From the NCBI GenBank assembly GCA_017545325.1, contig JAFWOX010000017.1:1-16422 (forward strand): a stretch of 16,422 nucleotides of DNA. Direction: 5' to 3'. Every line of letters begins with the position of its first letter. The first letter of the stretch is position 1. Positions 6,811 to 13,136 of this stretch are shown one piece after another. Under the pieces are notes generated by a model, which had not been told where the DNA came from, made no database searches, and saw nothing but the letters and a program-made list of their open reading frames with translations. Origin of the DNA: Oscillospiraceae bacterium (GTDB taxonomy: Bacteria; Bacillota_A; Clostridia; Oscillospirales; Oscillospiraceae). Both the position numbers and the translations under genes were made by a program.

Positions 6811-6866
6811 CCCGCTTCCGCAGAGTTCCTCCCCTTCCCGCCCTTGACCCGGCTTGGGGAAGCGGG
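6811..6866. promoter_or_regulatory. Possible operator: 9-bp inverted repeat overlapping the molybdoenzyme promoter
   Basis: CCCGCTTCC (6811-6819) and GGAAGCGGG (6858-6866) are perfect inverted copies 38 bp apart. The right copy fills the end of the -35/-10 spacer of the rightward promoter and touches its -10 box. The left copy lies between the two divergent promoters. The position suits a repressor or looping regulator. No regulator gene is in the window, and the motif is GC-rich as is the surrounding DNA, so chance is possible. Confidence 0.35.
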
Positions 6867-6872
6867 TATAAT
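6844..6872 (+). promoter_or_regulatory. Strong promoter of the molybdoenzyme-ferredoxin oxidoreductase operon
   Basis: TTGACC (6844-6849), a 17-bp spacer and a perfect TATAAT (6867-6872) make this the best consensus promoter in the window. Predicted +1 is near 6879. An ATG at 6881 would then be 2 nt from +1, whereas the ATG at 6908 gets a normal 29-nt leader with AGGTGA (6898-6903) four bases before it. Confidence 0.75.
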
Positions 6873-6907
6873 GATTAGGTATGGACACAAGTAAAGCAGG
6901 TGAACGA

Positions 6908-9640
6908 ATGAAGGATAAATTCAAGCCTGACGCCCAGACCCTGGTGAGCTTCAGCCTCATGGGGCCGGAAAGCGGCGGTCCCTGCCTGGTGGATTCCTCG
7001 GGCGGACGGATCACCCGGATCAGACCGTATTTCTATGATACCGCCTATACGGAGGCCAACTGCAACCCCTGGCGGATGGAAGCCCGGGGCAGCAGCTTCA
7101 GGGCGCCGGACCGGGTGACCATCACCCCCTTCGGCCTGGGCTACCGGACCCGGGTGTACTCCCGGAACCGGGTCATGTGGCCCCTGAAGCGGGTGGACTG
7201 GGACCCGAAGGGGGAGCGCAACCCCCAGAACCGGGGCGTGAGCCGCTATGTGCGCATCTCCTGGGACGAGGCCGCCCAGATCGCGGCGGACGAGCTCCGG
7301 CGCATGAAGGAGACCTATGGACCCGAGGCGGTGCTCTGTCAGGCGGATATGCATGGGGAGGGGAAGAACACCGCCCCCAGCCACGGCTGTCCCAACCGGC
7401 TCCTGAGCCTCATGGGGGGCTATACCCTCCAGATGCGGAACATGGATTCCTGGGAGGGCTGGTTCTGGGGCGCGAAATATGTCTGGGGCTGCGAGCCCGT
7501 GGGGGAAATGGCCCCCCAGACCAACCTGTATCCGGATATCGCGAAGCACAGCGACCTGCTCCTGTTCTGGGGCTGCGACCCGGAGACCACCCCCCGGGGC
7601 TTCGGCATGAATCTGCCCAGCCGCATGTGCTACTGGTTCACCCAGATCGGCATCAGGAGCGTCTACGTCTGCCCCGACCTGAATTACGGGGCGGCCATCC
7701 ATGCGGACAAATGGATCCCCATCCTGCCCAATACAGATGTGGCCATGCAGCTGGCCGTCGCCTGGGTATGGCTGACGGAGGGGACCTACGACAAGGAATA
7801 TATCGCCACCCACGCCTACGGCTTCGATAAATTCGCGGATTATGTCCTGGGCCGGGAGGACGGGATCCCCAAGACCCCCGCCTGGGCCAGCGAAAAATGC
7901 GGCACGCCGGAATGGACCATCAAGGCCCTGGCCCGGTACTGGGCCAGGCACACCGCCAGCATCCTCCATGGCAACGGCGGTCCCTATATCCGGGGCCCCT
8001 ATGCCTCCGAGCCCGCCCGGCTGGAGGTCATGCTCCTGGGGATGCAGGGTCTGGGCCGGCCCGGGGTGCACCAGGCGAAGATGATCGAATGGAACCTGTG
8101 GAACCGGGATTATCCCGTACCCTACCAGGGGCAGTTCGTCCCCAAGCTCACCGCCTGCGCCGATCCCCTGCGGCCGGTGGACGGAGATGTGGAGCCCATC
8201 ATCAACATGGACCGCTTCGTCCTCAGCAAGGAGCAGAAGGAGCGGGCGCCGGAGCTCATCGACCTGTACAAGCAGCTCCCCGCCCCCAAGCAGTTCATTC
8301 CCCGCTGCCATGTGCACAAGGCCATTCTGGAGGGCCATGCGGAGTGGCGCGGTCTCCAGTGCTTCTCCTCCAGCCAGCAGCCGGGACCGGGGAACCATCG
8401 GCACCCCACCCAGCAGTACCAGTTCCAGGAGATGAAGTATCCCCGGGACGGCATGAGCCGGGTGCATATGATCTGGACCGACGCCCCCTGCCAGGTGACC
8501 TGCTGGAACGACGGGAACCTGAGCATCCGTGCCTACCGGCATGAGAGCATCGAGACCATCATCGCCCAGCATCCCTGGCTGGAAAACGACTGCTACTTCG
8601 CGGACCTGATCTTTCCCGTGGCCACCAAGCATGAGATGCCGGACCTGGCCAACGACTTTTCCAGCGGCGCCTTCACCAGCATCTACCTGGTGGATCCCTG
8701 CTGTCCCCCCGTGGGGGAGAGCCTCAGCGATTTCGACGTCTGCGCCAAGGTGGCGGAGAAGCTGGGGCAGGACTACTACGACGCCTACACCGGCAAGCTC
8801 ACCCATGACGAGCGGGTGCGCTTCCTGTACAAGGCCAGCGGCTGCGAGGACTACCTCACCTGGGAGGAATTCCGGAAGCAGAAGATCTTCGTCATCCCCT
8901 GCAAGACCCAGGAGGAGCTGGACGCTCTTCCCGCCGGTCTGCTGGAATTCTACCGGGATCCGGAGACCAGCCCCCTCTCCACCCCCACCGGGAAGCTGGA
9001 ATATGAGTCCACCCAGATCCGGGACCTGACCCCGAATGATCCGGAGCGGCCCAGCGTGCCCCACTGGATCGAAAGCGGCCCCAGCCATGACGAGCGCCGC
9101 TCCTCCCCCAGGGCGGAGAAATACCCCCTGCTGTGCATGTCCAACCACGGGCGCTGGCGGATGCACGCCCAGTGCGACGACATCCTCTGGACCCGGGAGA
9201 TCGAGACCATGAAGGTCCGGGGGGAGGACGGGTATCTGTACGAGCCGGTCTGGCTCAATCCCGCCGAGGCGGAGAAGCGGGGCATCCGGCATGGGGACAT
9301 CGTCAAGGTGTTCAACGAGCGGGGGATCGTCCTCTGCGGCGCCTATGTGACGGAACGGCTGATGCCCGGGGTCTGCTACGTGGACCACGGCTCCCGGCTG
9401 GATCCCATCATTCCCGGCTGGCTGGACCGGGGGGGAGCCATCAACACCATCACTCCCACCGCCTCCACCTCCCGGAACGCCACGGGCATGGCCGTCAGCG
9501 GCTTCCTGACCCAGGTGGAGAAGGTCACGCCGGAGGAATGGGCCGCCTGGAAGCGGGATTATCCCGAGGCCTTCGCCCGGAAGGTGGACGAGGGCTGCGG
9601 CGTCTGCCTGGAGGGCTGGCTGATCGAAGACAAGCGATAA
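6908..9640 (+). CDS. Molybdopterin oxidoreductase, pyrogallol transhydroxylase / catechol dehydroxylase type
   Basis: Predicted cytoplasmic bis-MGD molybdoenzyme of the DMSO reductase superfamily, 910 residues. It lacks the N-terminal CxxC Fe-S motif and any Tat signal, as does the large subunit of Pelobacter acidigallici transhydroxylase (875 residues). Seen are SWDEAAQIAADEL (118-130), QADMHGEGK with His149, and MDSWEGW with Asp180-Ser181-Trp182, which I match to the Mo-ligating serine and flanking active-site residues of that enzyme. Further motifs are FWGCDPETTPRGFG and a C-terminal cofactor domain with LCMSNHGRWRMHAQ, HGDIVKVFNE and DRGGAINTITP. Cysteines are present but not clustered as a ferredoxin. 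The likely chemistry is hydroxyl transfer on, or reductive removal from, a polyphenol. The usual ferredoxin-like small subunit does not follow; a P-loop gene begins 22 bp later. An upstream in-frame ATG at 6881 is less likely. The family is fairly secure, the substrate is not. Confidence 0.78.
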   Translation: MKDKFKPDAQTLVSFSLMGPESGGPCLVDSSGGRITRIRPYFYDTAYTEANCNPWRMEARGSSFRAPDRVTITPFGLGYRTRVYSRNRVMWPLKRVDWDPKGERNPQNRGVSRYVRISWDEAAQIAADELRRMKETYGPEAVLCQADMHGEGKNTAPSHGCPNRLLSLMGGYTLQMRNMDSWEGWFWGAKYVWGCEPVGEMAPQTNLYPDIAKHSDLLLFWGCDPETTPRGFGMNLPSRMCYWFTQIGIRSVYVCPDLNYGAAIHADKWIPILPNTDVAMQLAVAWVWLTEGTYDKEYIATHAYGFDKFADYVLGREDGIPKTPAWASEKCGTPEWTIKALARYWARHTASILHGNGGPYIRGPYASEPARLEVMLLGMQGLGRPGVHQAKMIEWNLWNRDYPVPYQGQFVPKLTACADPLRPVDGDVEPIINMDRFVLSKEQKERAPELIDLYKQLPAPKQFIPRCHVHKAILEGHAEWRGLQCFSSSQQPGPGNHRHPTQQYQFQEMKYPRDGMSRVHMIWTDAPCQVTCWNDGNLSIRAYRHESIETIIAQHPWLENDCYFADLIFPVATKHEMPDLANDFSSGAFTSIYLVDPCCPPVGESLSDFDVCAKVAEKLGQDYYDAYTGKLTHDERVRFLYKASGCEDYLTWEEFRKQKIFVIPCKTQEELDALPAGLLEFYRDPETSPLSTPTGKLEYESTQIRDLTPNDPERPSVPHWIESGPSHDERRSSPRAEKYPLLCMSNHGRWRMHAQCDDILWTREIETMKVRGEDGYLYEPVWLNPAEAEKRGIRHGDIVKVFNERGIVLCGAYVTERLMPGVCYVDHGSRLDPIIPGWLDRGGAINTITPTASTSRNATGMAVSGFLTQVEKVTPEEWAAWKRDYPEAFARKVDEGCGVCLEGWLIEDKR

Positions 9641-9662
9641 AACGGGATCGGAGGGATCACCC

Positions 9663-10337
9663 ATGATCTATCCCCTGCCGGAGGGCAAGCGGAATTTCGT
9701 CTTCCTGGGGGAGGCGGGCTGCGGAAAGAGCGAGCTGGCGGTGAATCTCGCCTGCCGTCTGGCGGCCGCCGGGGAGTCCGTCCACCTCTTTGACCTGGAT
9801 ATGACCAAGCCCCTGTTCCGCACCCGGGACCTGGGGGACGCCCTGGAAAAGGCCGGGGTGGACCTCCATTACGAGGAGCAGTTCATGGACGCTCCCACCG
9901 TCTCCGGCGGCGTGATGCGCCTGCTGCGGGACCAAGGGGCCTGCACCGTGCTGGACGTGGGGGGCGACTATATCGGTGCCCGGAGCATCGGGGGCTACGC
10001 CCCCCTGCTGGACCGTCCGGAGACGGCGGTATACTACCTGGTGAACCCCTACCGCCCCTGGTCCGGCACCCTGGAGCGGCTGGACAAGGTGCTGACGGAG
10101 ATCCTCAGCGTATCCCATCTGCGCTTCCGGAAGCTGCTGCTGGGAGCCAACCCCAATATGGGAGAGGAGACGACGGCGGAGGATATCCTGGAGGGGGTCC
10201 GTCAGCTGGAAGCTCTGCTGGAGGACCGGTGGCCCATCTGCTTCGTGGGCGCGGAGGAAAGCCTCGTCCCGGCAGTGGAGCCGCTGCTCCCCTGCCCGGT
10301 CTTTCCGGTGAAGCGGCATCTGATCTATCCCTGGTAA
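9663..10337 (+). CDS. P-loop NTPase of unknown function
   Basis: A 224-residue protein with a canonical Walker A, GEAGCGKS (16-23), directly after a hydrophobic strand, and a Walker B-like strand CTVLDVGGDY. The segment HLFDLDMTKPLFRTRD resembles the switch region of SIMIBI-class ATPases (ParA/MinD/CobB-like), but the signature lysine of ParA-type loops is absent (Glu17 in its place) and there is no CPxC of ApbC/Nbp35 iron-sulfur carriers. I do not recognise a named family. It sits 22 bp after the molybdoenzyme and 32 bp before the ferredoxin, with GGAGGG upstream, so it is part of the operon. Cofactor insertion, activation or electron-transfer gating are possible roles and are only guesses. 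Confidence 0.75.
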   Translation: MIYPLPEGKRNFVFLGEAGCGKSELAVNLACRLAAAGESVHLFDLDMTKPLFRTRDLGDALEKAGVDLHYEEQFMDAPTVSGGVMRLLRDQGACTVLDVGGDYIGARSIGGYAPLLDRPETAVYYLVNPYRPWSGTLERLDKVLTEILSVSHLRFRKLLLGANPNMGEETTAEDILEGVRQLEALLEDRWPICFVGAEESLVPAVEPLLPCPVFPVKRHLIYPW

Positions 10338-10369
10338 GCAAACAGAATTCACATAAAGGAGCGAATACA

Positions 10370-10573
10370 ATGGCAAAAGTGGAGATCGTGGCGGAGCGCT
10401 GCAAGAGCTGCGGCTACTGCGTCCGTTTCTGCCCGAAGCATGTCCTGGAGATCGGCCATACGGTCAATTCCAAGGGCTATGAGGTGGTGGAGGCGGCCCG
10501 GCCGGAGGAGTGCGTGGGCTGCGCCATCTGCGGGCAGATGTGCCCCGACGGGGCCATCGACGTATATCGCTGA
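10370..10573 (+). CDS. 2[4Fe-4S] ferredoxin, delta-type subunit of the 2-oxoacid oxidoreductase
   Basis: A 67-residue ferredoxin with two full cluster motifs: Cys11, 14, 17, 21 (CKSCGYCVRFCP) and Cys48, 51, 54, 58 (CVGCAICGQMCP). This size and the position immediately before a VorB-type alpha subunit match the delta (ferredoxin) subunit of four-subunit 2-oxoacid:ferredoxin oxidoreductases. It would carry electrons from the TPP site to free ferredoxin or another acceptor. The start is set by AAAGGAG ending 8 nt before the ATG; the frame is open further upstream inside the P-loop gene but without a site. It is far too small, with two clusters rather than several, to be a typical transhydroxylase small subunit, yet it might serve both enzymes. 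Confidence 0.9.
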   Translation: MAKVEIVAERCKSCGYCVRFCPKHVLEIGHTVNSKGYEVVEAARPEECVGCAICGQMCPDGAIDVYR

Positions 10574-10588
10574 GAAGGAGGCAGAGGG

Positions 10589-11668
10589 ATGAGCAGAGTA
10601 TTCATGAAGGGCTGCGAGGCCATTGCCGAAGCAGCGGTGCGGGCAGGCTGCCGCTTCTTTGCGGGCTACCCCATCACCCCCCAGAACGAGATCCCGGAAT
10701 ACTTCTCCCGGCGGATGCCCGAGGTAGGCGGCACCTTCGTCCAGGGAGAGAGCGAGGTCGCCTCCATCAGCATGGTATACGGCGCCGCCTCCTCCGGCAC
10801 CCGGGCCATGACCAGCTCCTCCAGCTGCGGCATCGCCCTGAAGAGCGAGGGCATCTCCTACTGCGCCTCCGCCCGGATCCCCATGGTCTATGTGAACGTC
10901 TCCCGGGGCGGCCCCGGTGTGGGCTCCATCCAGCCCGCCCAGATGGACTACCTCCAGGCCACCAAGGCCAGCGGCAACGGCGGCTTCCAGATGCTGGTCT
11001 TCGCCCCCTCCACGGTGCAGGAGGCGGTGGATATGACCTACGCCGCCTTCGATTACGCGGACCGGGACCGGAATCCGGTTCTGATCCTGGCGGACGGGGT
11101 CATCGGCACCATGATGGAGCCGGTGGAGCTTCCCCCCATGCGATCCGACGAGGAGGTCAAGGCCATCAAGGAGGGCAAGCGGAGCTGGGCCTGCGTGGGC
11201 CATGAGCTGGATTACGCCCACCGGGCCTGGATCGAGCCGGGCCAGTGGTCCACCGCCGTGATGCAGCGCACCAATGAGAAGGCCGCCGCCCTGTACGAAT
11301 CCTGGGAAAAGGACCTGCGCTGGGAGGAATACCGGCTGGAGGACGCGGAGCTGGTCATCGCCGCCTACGGCATCTCCGCCCGCATCGCCCGGAGCGCGGT
11401 GAACCTGCTGCGGCAGGAGGGATATCCCGTGGGCCTCATCCGGCCCATCACGGTAAATCCCTTCCCCTGCAAGGCCTTCGACAGGATCGATTACGGCAAA
11501 TGCCGGGGCGTGCTGGACGTGGAGATGAGCATCCCCGCCCAGTTCCTGCGGGATGTGTCCATTGGGGTGAAGGACCGCTGCCCCATCGGTACGTGCCTCT
11601 GCTCCGGCGGCAACATCATGAGCCGGGAGAGCATCATCGAGACGGCCAAGAAAAGCTTGGAGGCGTAA
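10589..11668 (+). CDS. vorB: 2-oxoacid:ferredoxin oxidoreductase alpha subunit (VorB-type)
   Basis: Alpha subunit of an anaerobic enzyme that oxidises a 2-oxoacid with CoA to acyl-CoA, CO2 and reduced ferredoxin. The 359 residues contain FFAGYPITPQNEIPEYFS (23-40), QGESEVASISMVYGAASSGT (52-71) and SRGGPGVGSIQPAQMDY (105-121), all hallmarks of the 3-methyl-2-oxobutanoate (VorB) type, and a C-terminal transketolase-like domain ending in a CPIGTCLCSGG region. AAGGAGG is 7 nt before the ATG, 15 bp after the ferredoxin gene. The beta-subunit gene starts 1 bp after its stop. VorB-like naming does not fix the substrate: branched-chain 2-oxoacids, 2-oxoglutarate or aryl pyruvates are all possible. 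Confidence 0.9.
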   Translation: MSRVFMKGCEAIAEAAVRAGCRFFAGYPITPQNEIPEYFSRRMPEVGGTFVQGESEVASISMVYGAASSGTRAMTSSSSCGIALKSEGISYCASARIPMVYVNVSRGGPGVGSIQPAQMDYLQATKASGNGGFQMLVFAPSTVQEAVDMTYAAFDYADRDRNPVLILADGVIGTMMEPVELPPMRSDEEVKAIKEGKRSWACVGHELDYAHRAWIEPGQWSTAVMQRTNEKAAALYESWEKDLRWEEYRLEDAELVIAAYGISARIARSAVNLLRQEGYPVGLIRPITVNPFPCKAFDRIDYGKCRGVLDVEMSIPAQFLRDVSIGVKDRCPIGTCLCSGGNIMSRESIIETAKKSLEA

Positions 11669-11669
11669 T

Positions 11670-12428
11670 ATGGAAAAGATCTATACCCGCACCAAAACCA
11701 TCCAGGAGGACAAGGTCTCCGGCTTCTGCCCCGGCTGCATGCACTCCACCGTCATGAAGCTCATCGGGGAGGTGCTGGAGGAGCTGGACCAGGTGCAGAA
11801 CACCGCCTGCGTGCTGGGCATCGGCTGCTGCGGCCTCCATATGGACTATATGGCCTACGACAACATCACCGCTCCCCATGGCCGGGCCTGCGCCGTGGCC
11901 ACGGGGATCAAGCGCACCAATCCCGGCACCCTGGTATACACCTACCAGGGGGATGGGGACCTGGCCTCCATCGGCCTGGCGGAGACCCTGTCCGCCGCCA
12001 ACCGGGGGGAGAATTTCTCCGTCATCTTCATCAACAACGGCATTTACGGCATGACCGGCGGCCAGATGGCCCCCACCACCCTCATTGGGATGAAGGCCAC
12101 CACCGCCCCCAGGGGCCGGGATCCCAAGGAGCACGGCTACCCGATGCATATGTGCGAGATCATGAACCAGCTCACCGCTCCCTATTATCTGGAACGCACC
12201 AGCTGCAATAATCCCGCCAATGTGCGGAAGACCAAGGCGGCCATCAAAAAGGCTTTTCTGAATCAGCTGAACGGCAAGGGCTTCTCCATGGTGGAGATCG
12301 TCACCAACTGCCCCACCAACTGGGGCACGGACGCCCTGGGCTCCCTGGAATACCTGGAGCAGAACATGCTGAAGGAATTCCCCCTGGGCGTGATCCGGGA
12401 CAAGAGCCTGGAAGAGGAGGGCAAATAA
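11670..12428 (+). CDS. 2-oxoacid:ferredoxin oxidoreductase beta subunit (TPP-binding)
   Basis: A 252-residue TPP-binding subunit. FCPGCMH (19-25) and IGCCG (51-55) supply the conserved cysteines and pyrophosphate-side contacts. GDGDLASIGLAETL (94-107) with Asn122-Asn123 (INNGIYGMTGGQ) is the GDG-x(n)-NN thiamine diphosphate and Mg motif. ATTAPRGRD is the usual family loop. There are no additional ferredoxin-type clusters, so electrons must leave through the small ferredoxin encoded two genes upstream. The start follows the vorB stop by one base, with TTGGAGG inside the end of vorB, so the genes are coupled. Called korB, vorA or porB in different systems; I leave the symbol open because the substrate is not known. 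Confidence 0.9.
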   Translation: MEKIYTRTKTIQEDKVSGFCPGCMHSTVMKLIGEVLEELDQVQNTACVLGIGCCGLHMDYMAYDNITAPHGRACAVATGIKRTNPGTLVYTYQGDGDLASIGLAETLSAANRGENFSVIFINNGIYGMTGGQMAPTTLIGMKATTAPRGRDPKEHGYPMHMCEIMNQLTAPYYLERTSCNNPANVRKTKAAIKKAFLNQLNGKGFSMVEIVTNCPTNWGTDALGSLEYLEQNMLKEFPLGVIRDKSLEEEGK

Positions 12429-12979
12429 TGGAGACCAATCTCTGTGTAGCCGGCTTCGGCGGCCAGGGCGTCATGACCCTGGGTAAATTCCTGGCGGAGG
12501 CTGCCTGCGAATCCTCCGACCGGAACGTGACCTTCTTCCCCTCCTATGGAGCGGAGCAGCGGGGCGGCACCGCCAACTGCTTCGTGGTGATCTCCGATCA
12601 GGAGATCGGCGCTCCTCTGGGGGACCGGATGGACGATCTGATCATCATGAACGAACCTTCCCTGAAGAAATTCCTCCCCACCCTGAAGCCCGGGGGAAGG
12701 CTTTTCCTGAACAGCTCCATCGTTGCGGACGACGTAGGCCGGGAGGACGTGACCATCGTGAAGGCTCCGGTGACGGAGCTGGCCCTGGAGCTGGGGAACA
12801 GCAAGGTGCTGAACGTGATCATGCTGGGCGTCTACGTGGGCTATACCGGCATTGTGGATGAGGAGCTGGTATGGCGGATCATCCAACAGAAGCTGGGCAG
12901 CAAGCCCAAGCTCCTGCCCCTGAACAAAAAGGCCTATGAGGAAGGGCTGGCTCTGGGGAAGAAGCAGAAACAGGACTGA
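12428..12979 (+). CDS. 2-oxoacid:ferredoxin oxidoreductase gamma subunit
   Basis: A 183-residue gamma subunit that binds CoA or stabilises the complex. GFGGQGVMTLGKFLAEA (9-25) is the glycine-rich start and SYGAEQRGGTANCFVVIS (39-56) the signature loop of the family. The C-terminus is a Lys-rich helix. The start overlaps the beta stop by one base (TAATG), so the alpha, beta and gamma genes form one tight translational cassette. This is the last gene of the operon; a perfect hairpin terminator starts 18 bp after its stop. Confidence 0.92.
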   Translation: METNLCVAGFGGQGVMTLGKFLAEAACESSDRNVTFFPSYGAEQRGGTANCFVVISDQEIGAPLGDRMDDLIIMNEPSLKKFLPTLKPGGRLFLNSSIVADDVGREDVTIVKAPVTELALELGNSKVLNVIMLGVYVGYTGIVDEELVWRIIQQKLGSKPKLLPLNKKAYEEGLALGKKQKQD

Positions 12980-12996
12980 ACCCGTACATCGGCGTT

Positions 12997-13035
12997 TCTG
13001 CCGCGGACCTTGCCTGGTCCGCGGCAGACTTTTTT
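12997..13035 (+). terminator. Intrinsic terminator of the molybdoenzyme operon
   Basis: A perfect 13-bp stem (12997-13009 with 13016-13028, containing CTGCCGCGGACC) with a 6-nt loop is followed by C and six T (13030-13035). It closes the operon that starts near 6879, so all six genes can be one transcript of about 6.1 kb. Confidence 0.92.
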
Positions 13036-13072
13036 GCTGCGGCAGGGCGCTGCATCGCTTTCCTATTTTTTC

Positions 13073-13101
13073 TTTTCAGAGGGCCAAAACTATGGTATAG
13101 T
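13073..13101 (+). promoter_or_regulatory. Promoter of the NAD(P)H-hydrate repair gene
   Basis: TTTTCA (13073-13078), a 17-bp spacer and TATAGT (13096-13101) preceded by TGG (extended -10). The start would be near 13108, with a 29-nt leader containing AGGAGG (13124-13129) 7 nt before the ATG. Confidence 0.65.
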
Positions 13102-13136
13102 AGATTATCTCAGCAGTTCAACGAGGAGGATAGGAG

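Noticed and set aside
6875..9664. A 929-codon open frame on the minus strand covering the molybdoenzyme gene
   Set aside because: It has no recognisable motif, is Pro/Gly/His/Asp-rich as expected for the reverse of GC-rich codons, and lies entirely opposite a gene with clear family motifs, promoter and ribosome binding site.
9663..10337. P-loop protein as MobB (MGD cofactor adaptor) because it neighbours a bis-MGD enzyme
   Set aside because: The Walker A context and following segments do not match the MobB pattern I know, and no other Moco biosynthesis gene is present. Kept as unknown.
10370..10573. Small ferredoxin as the missing transhydroxylase small subunit
   Set aside because: It is 67 residues with two clusters, whereas the known small subunit is about four times longer with more clusters. 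Its position and size match the delta subunit of VorB-type enzymes.
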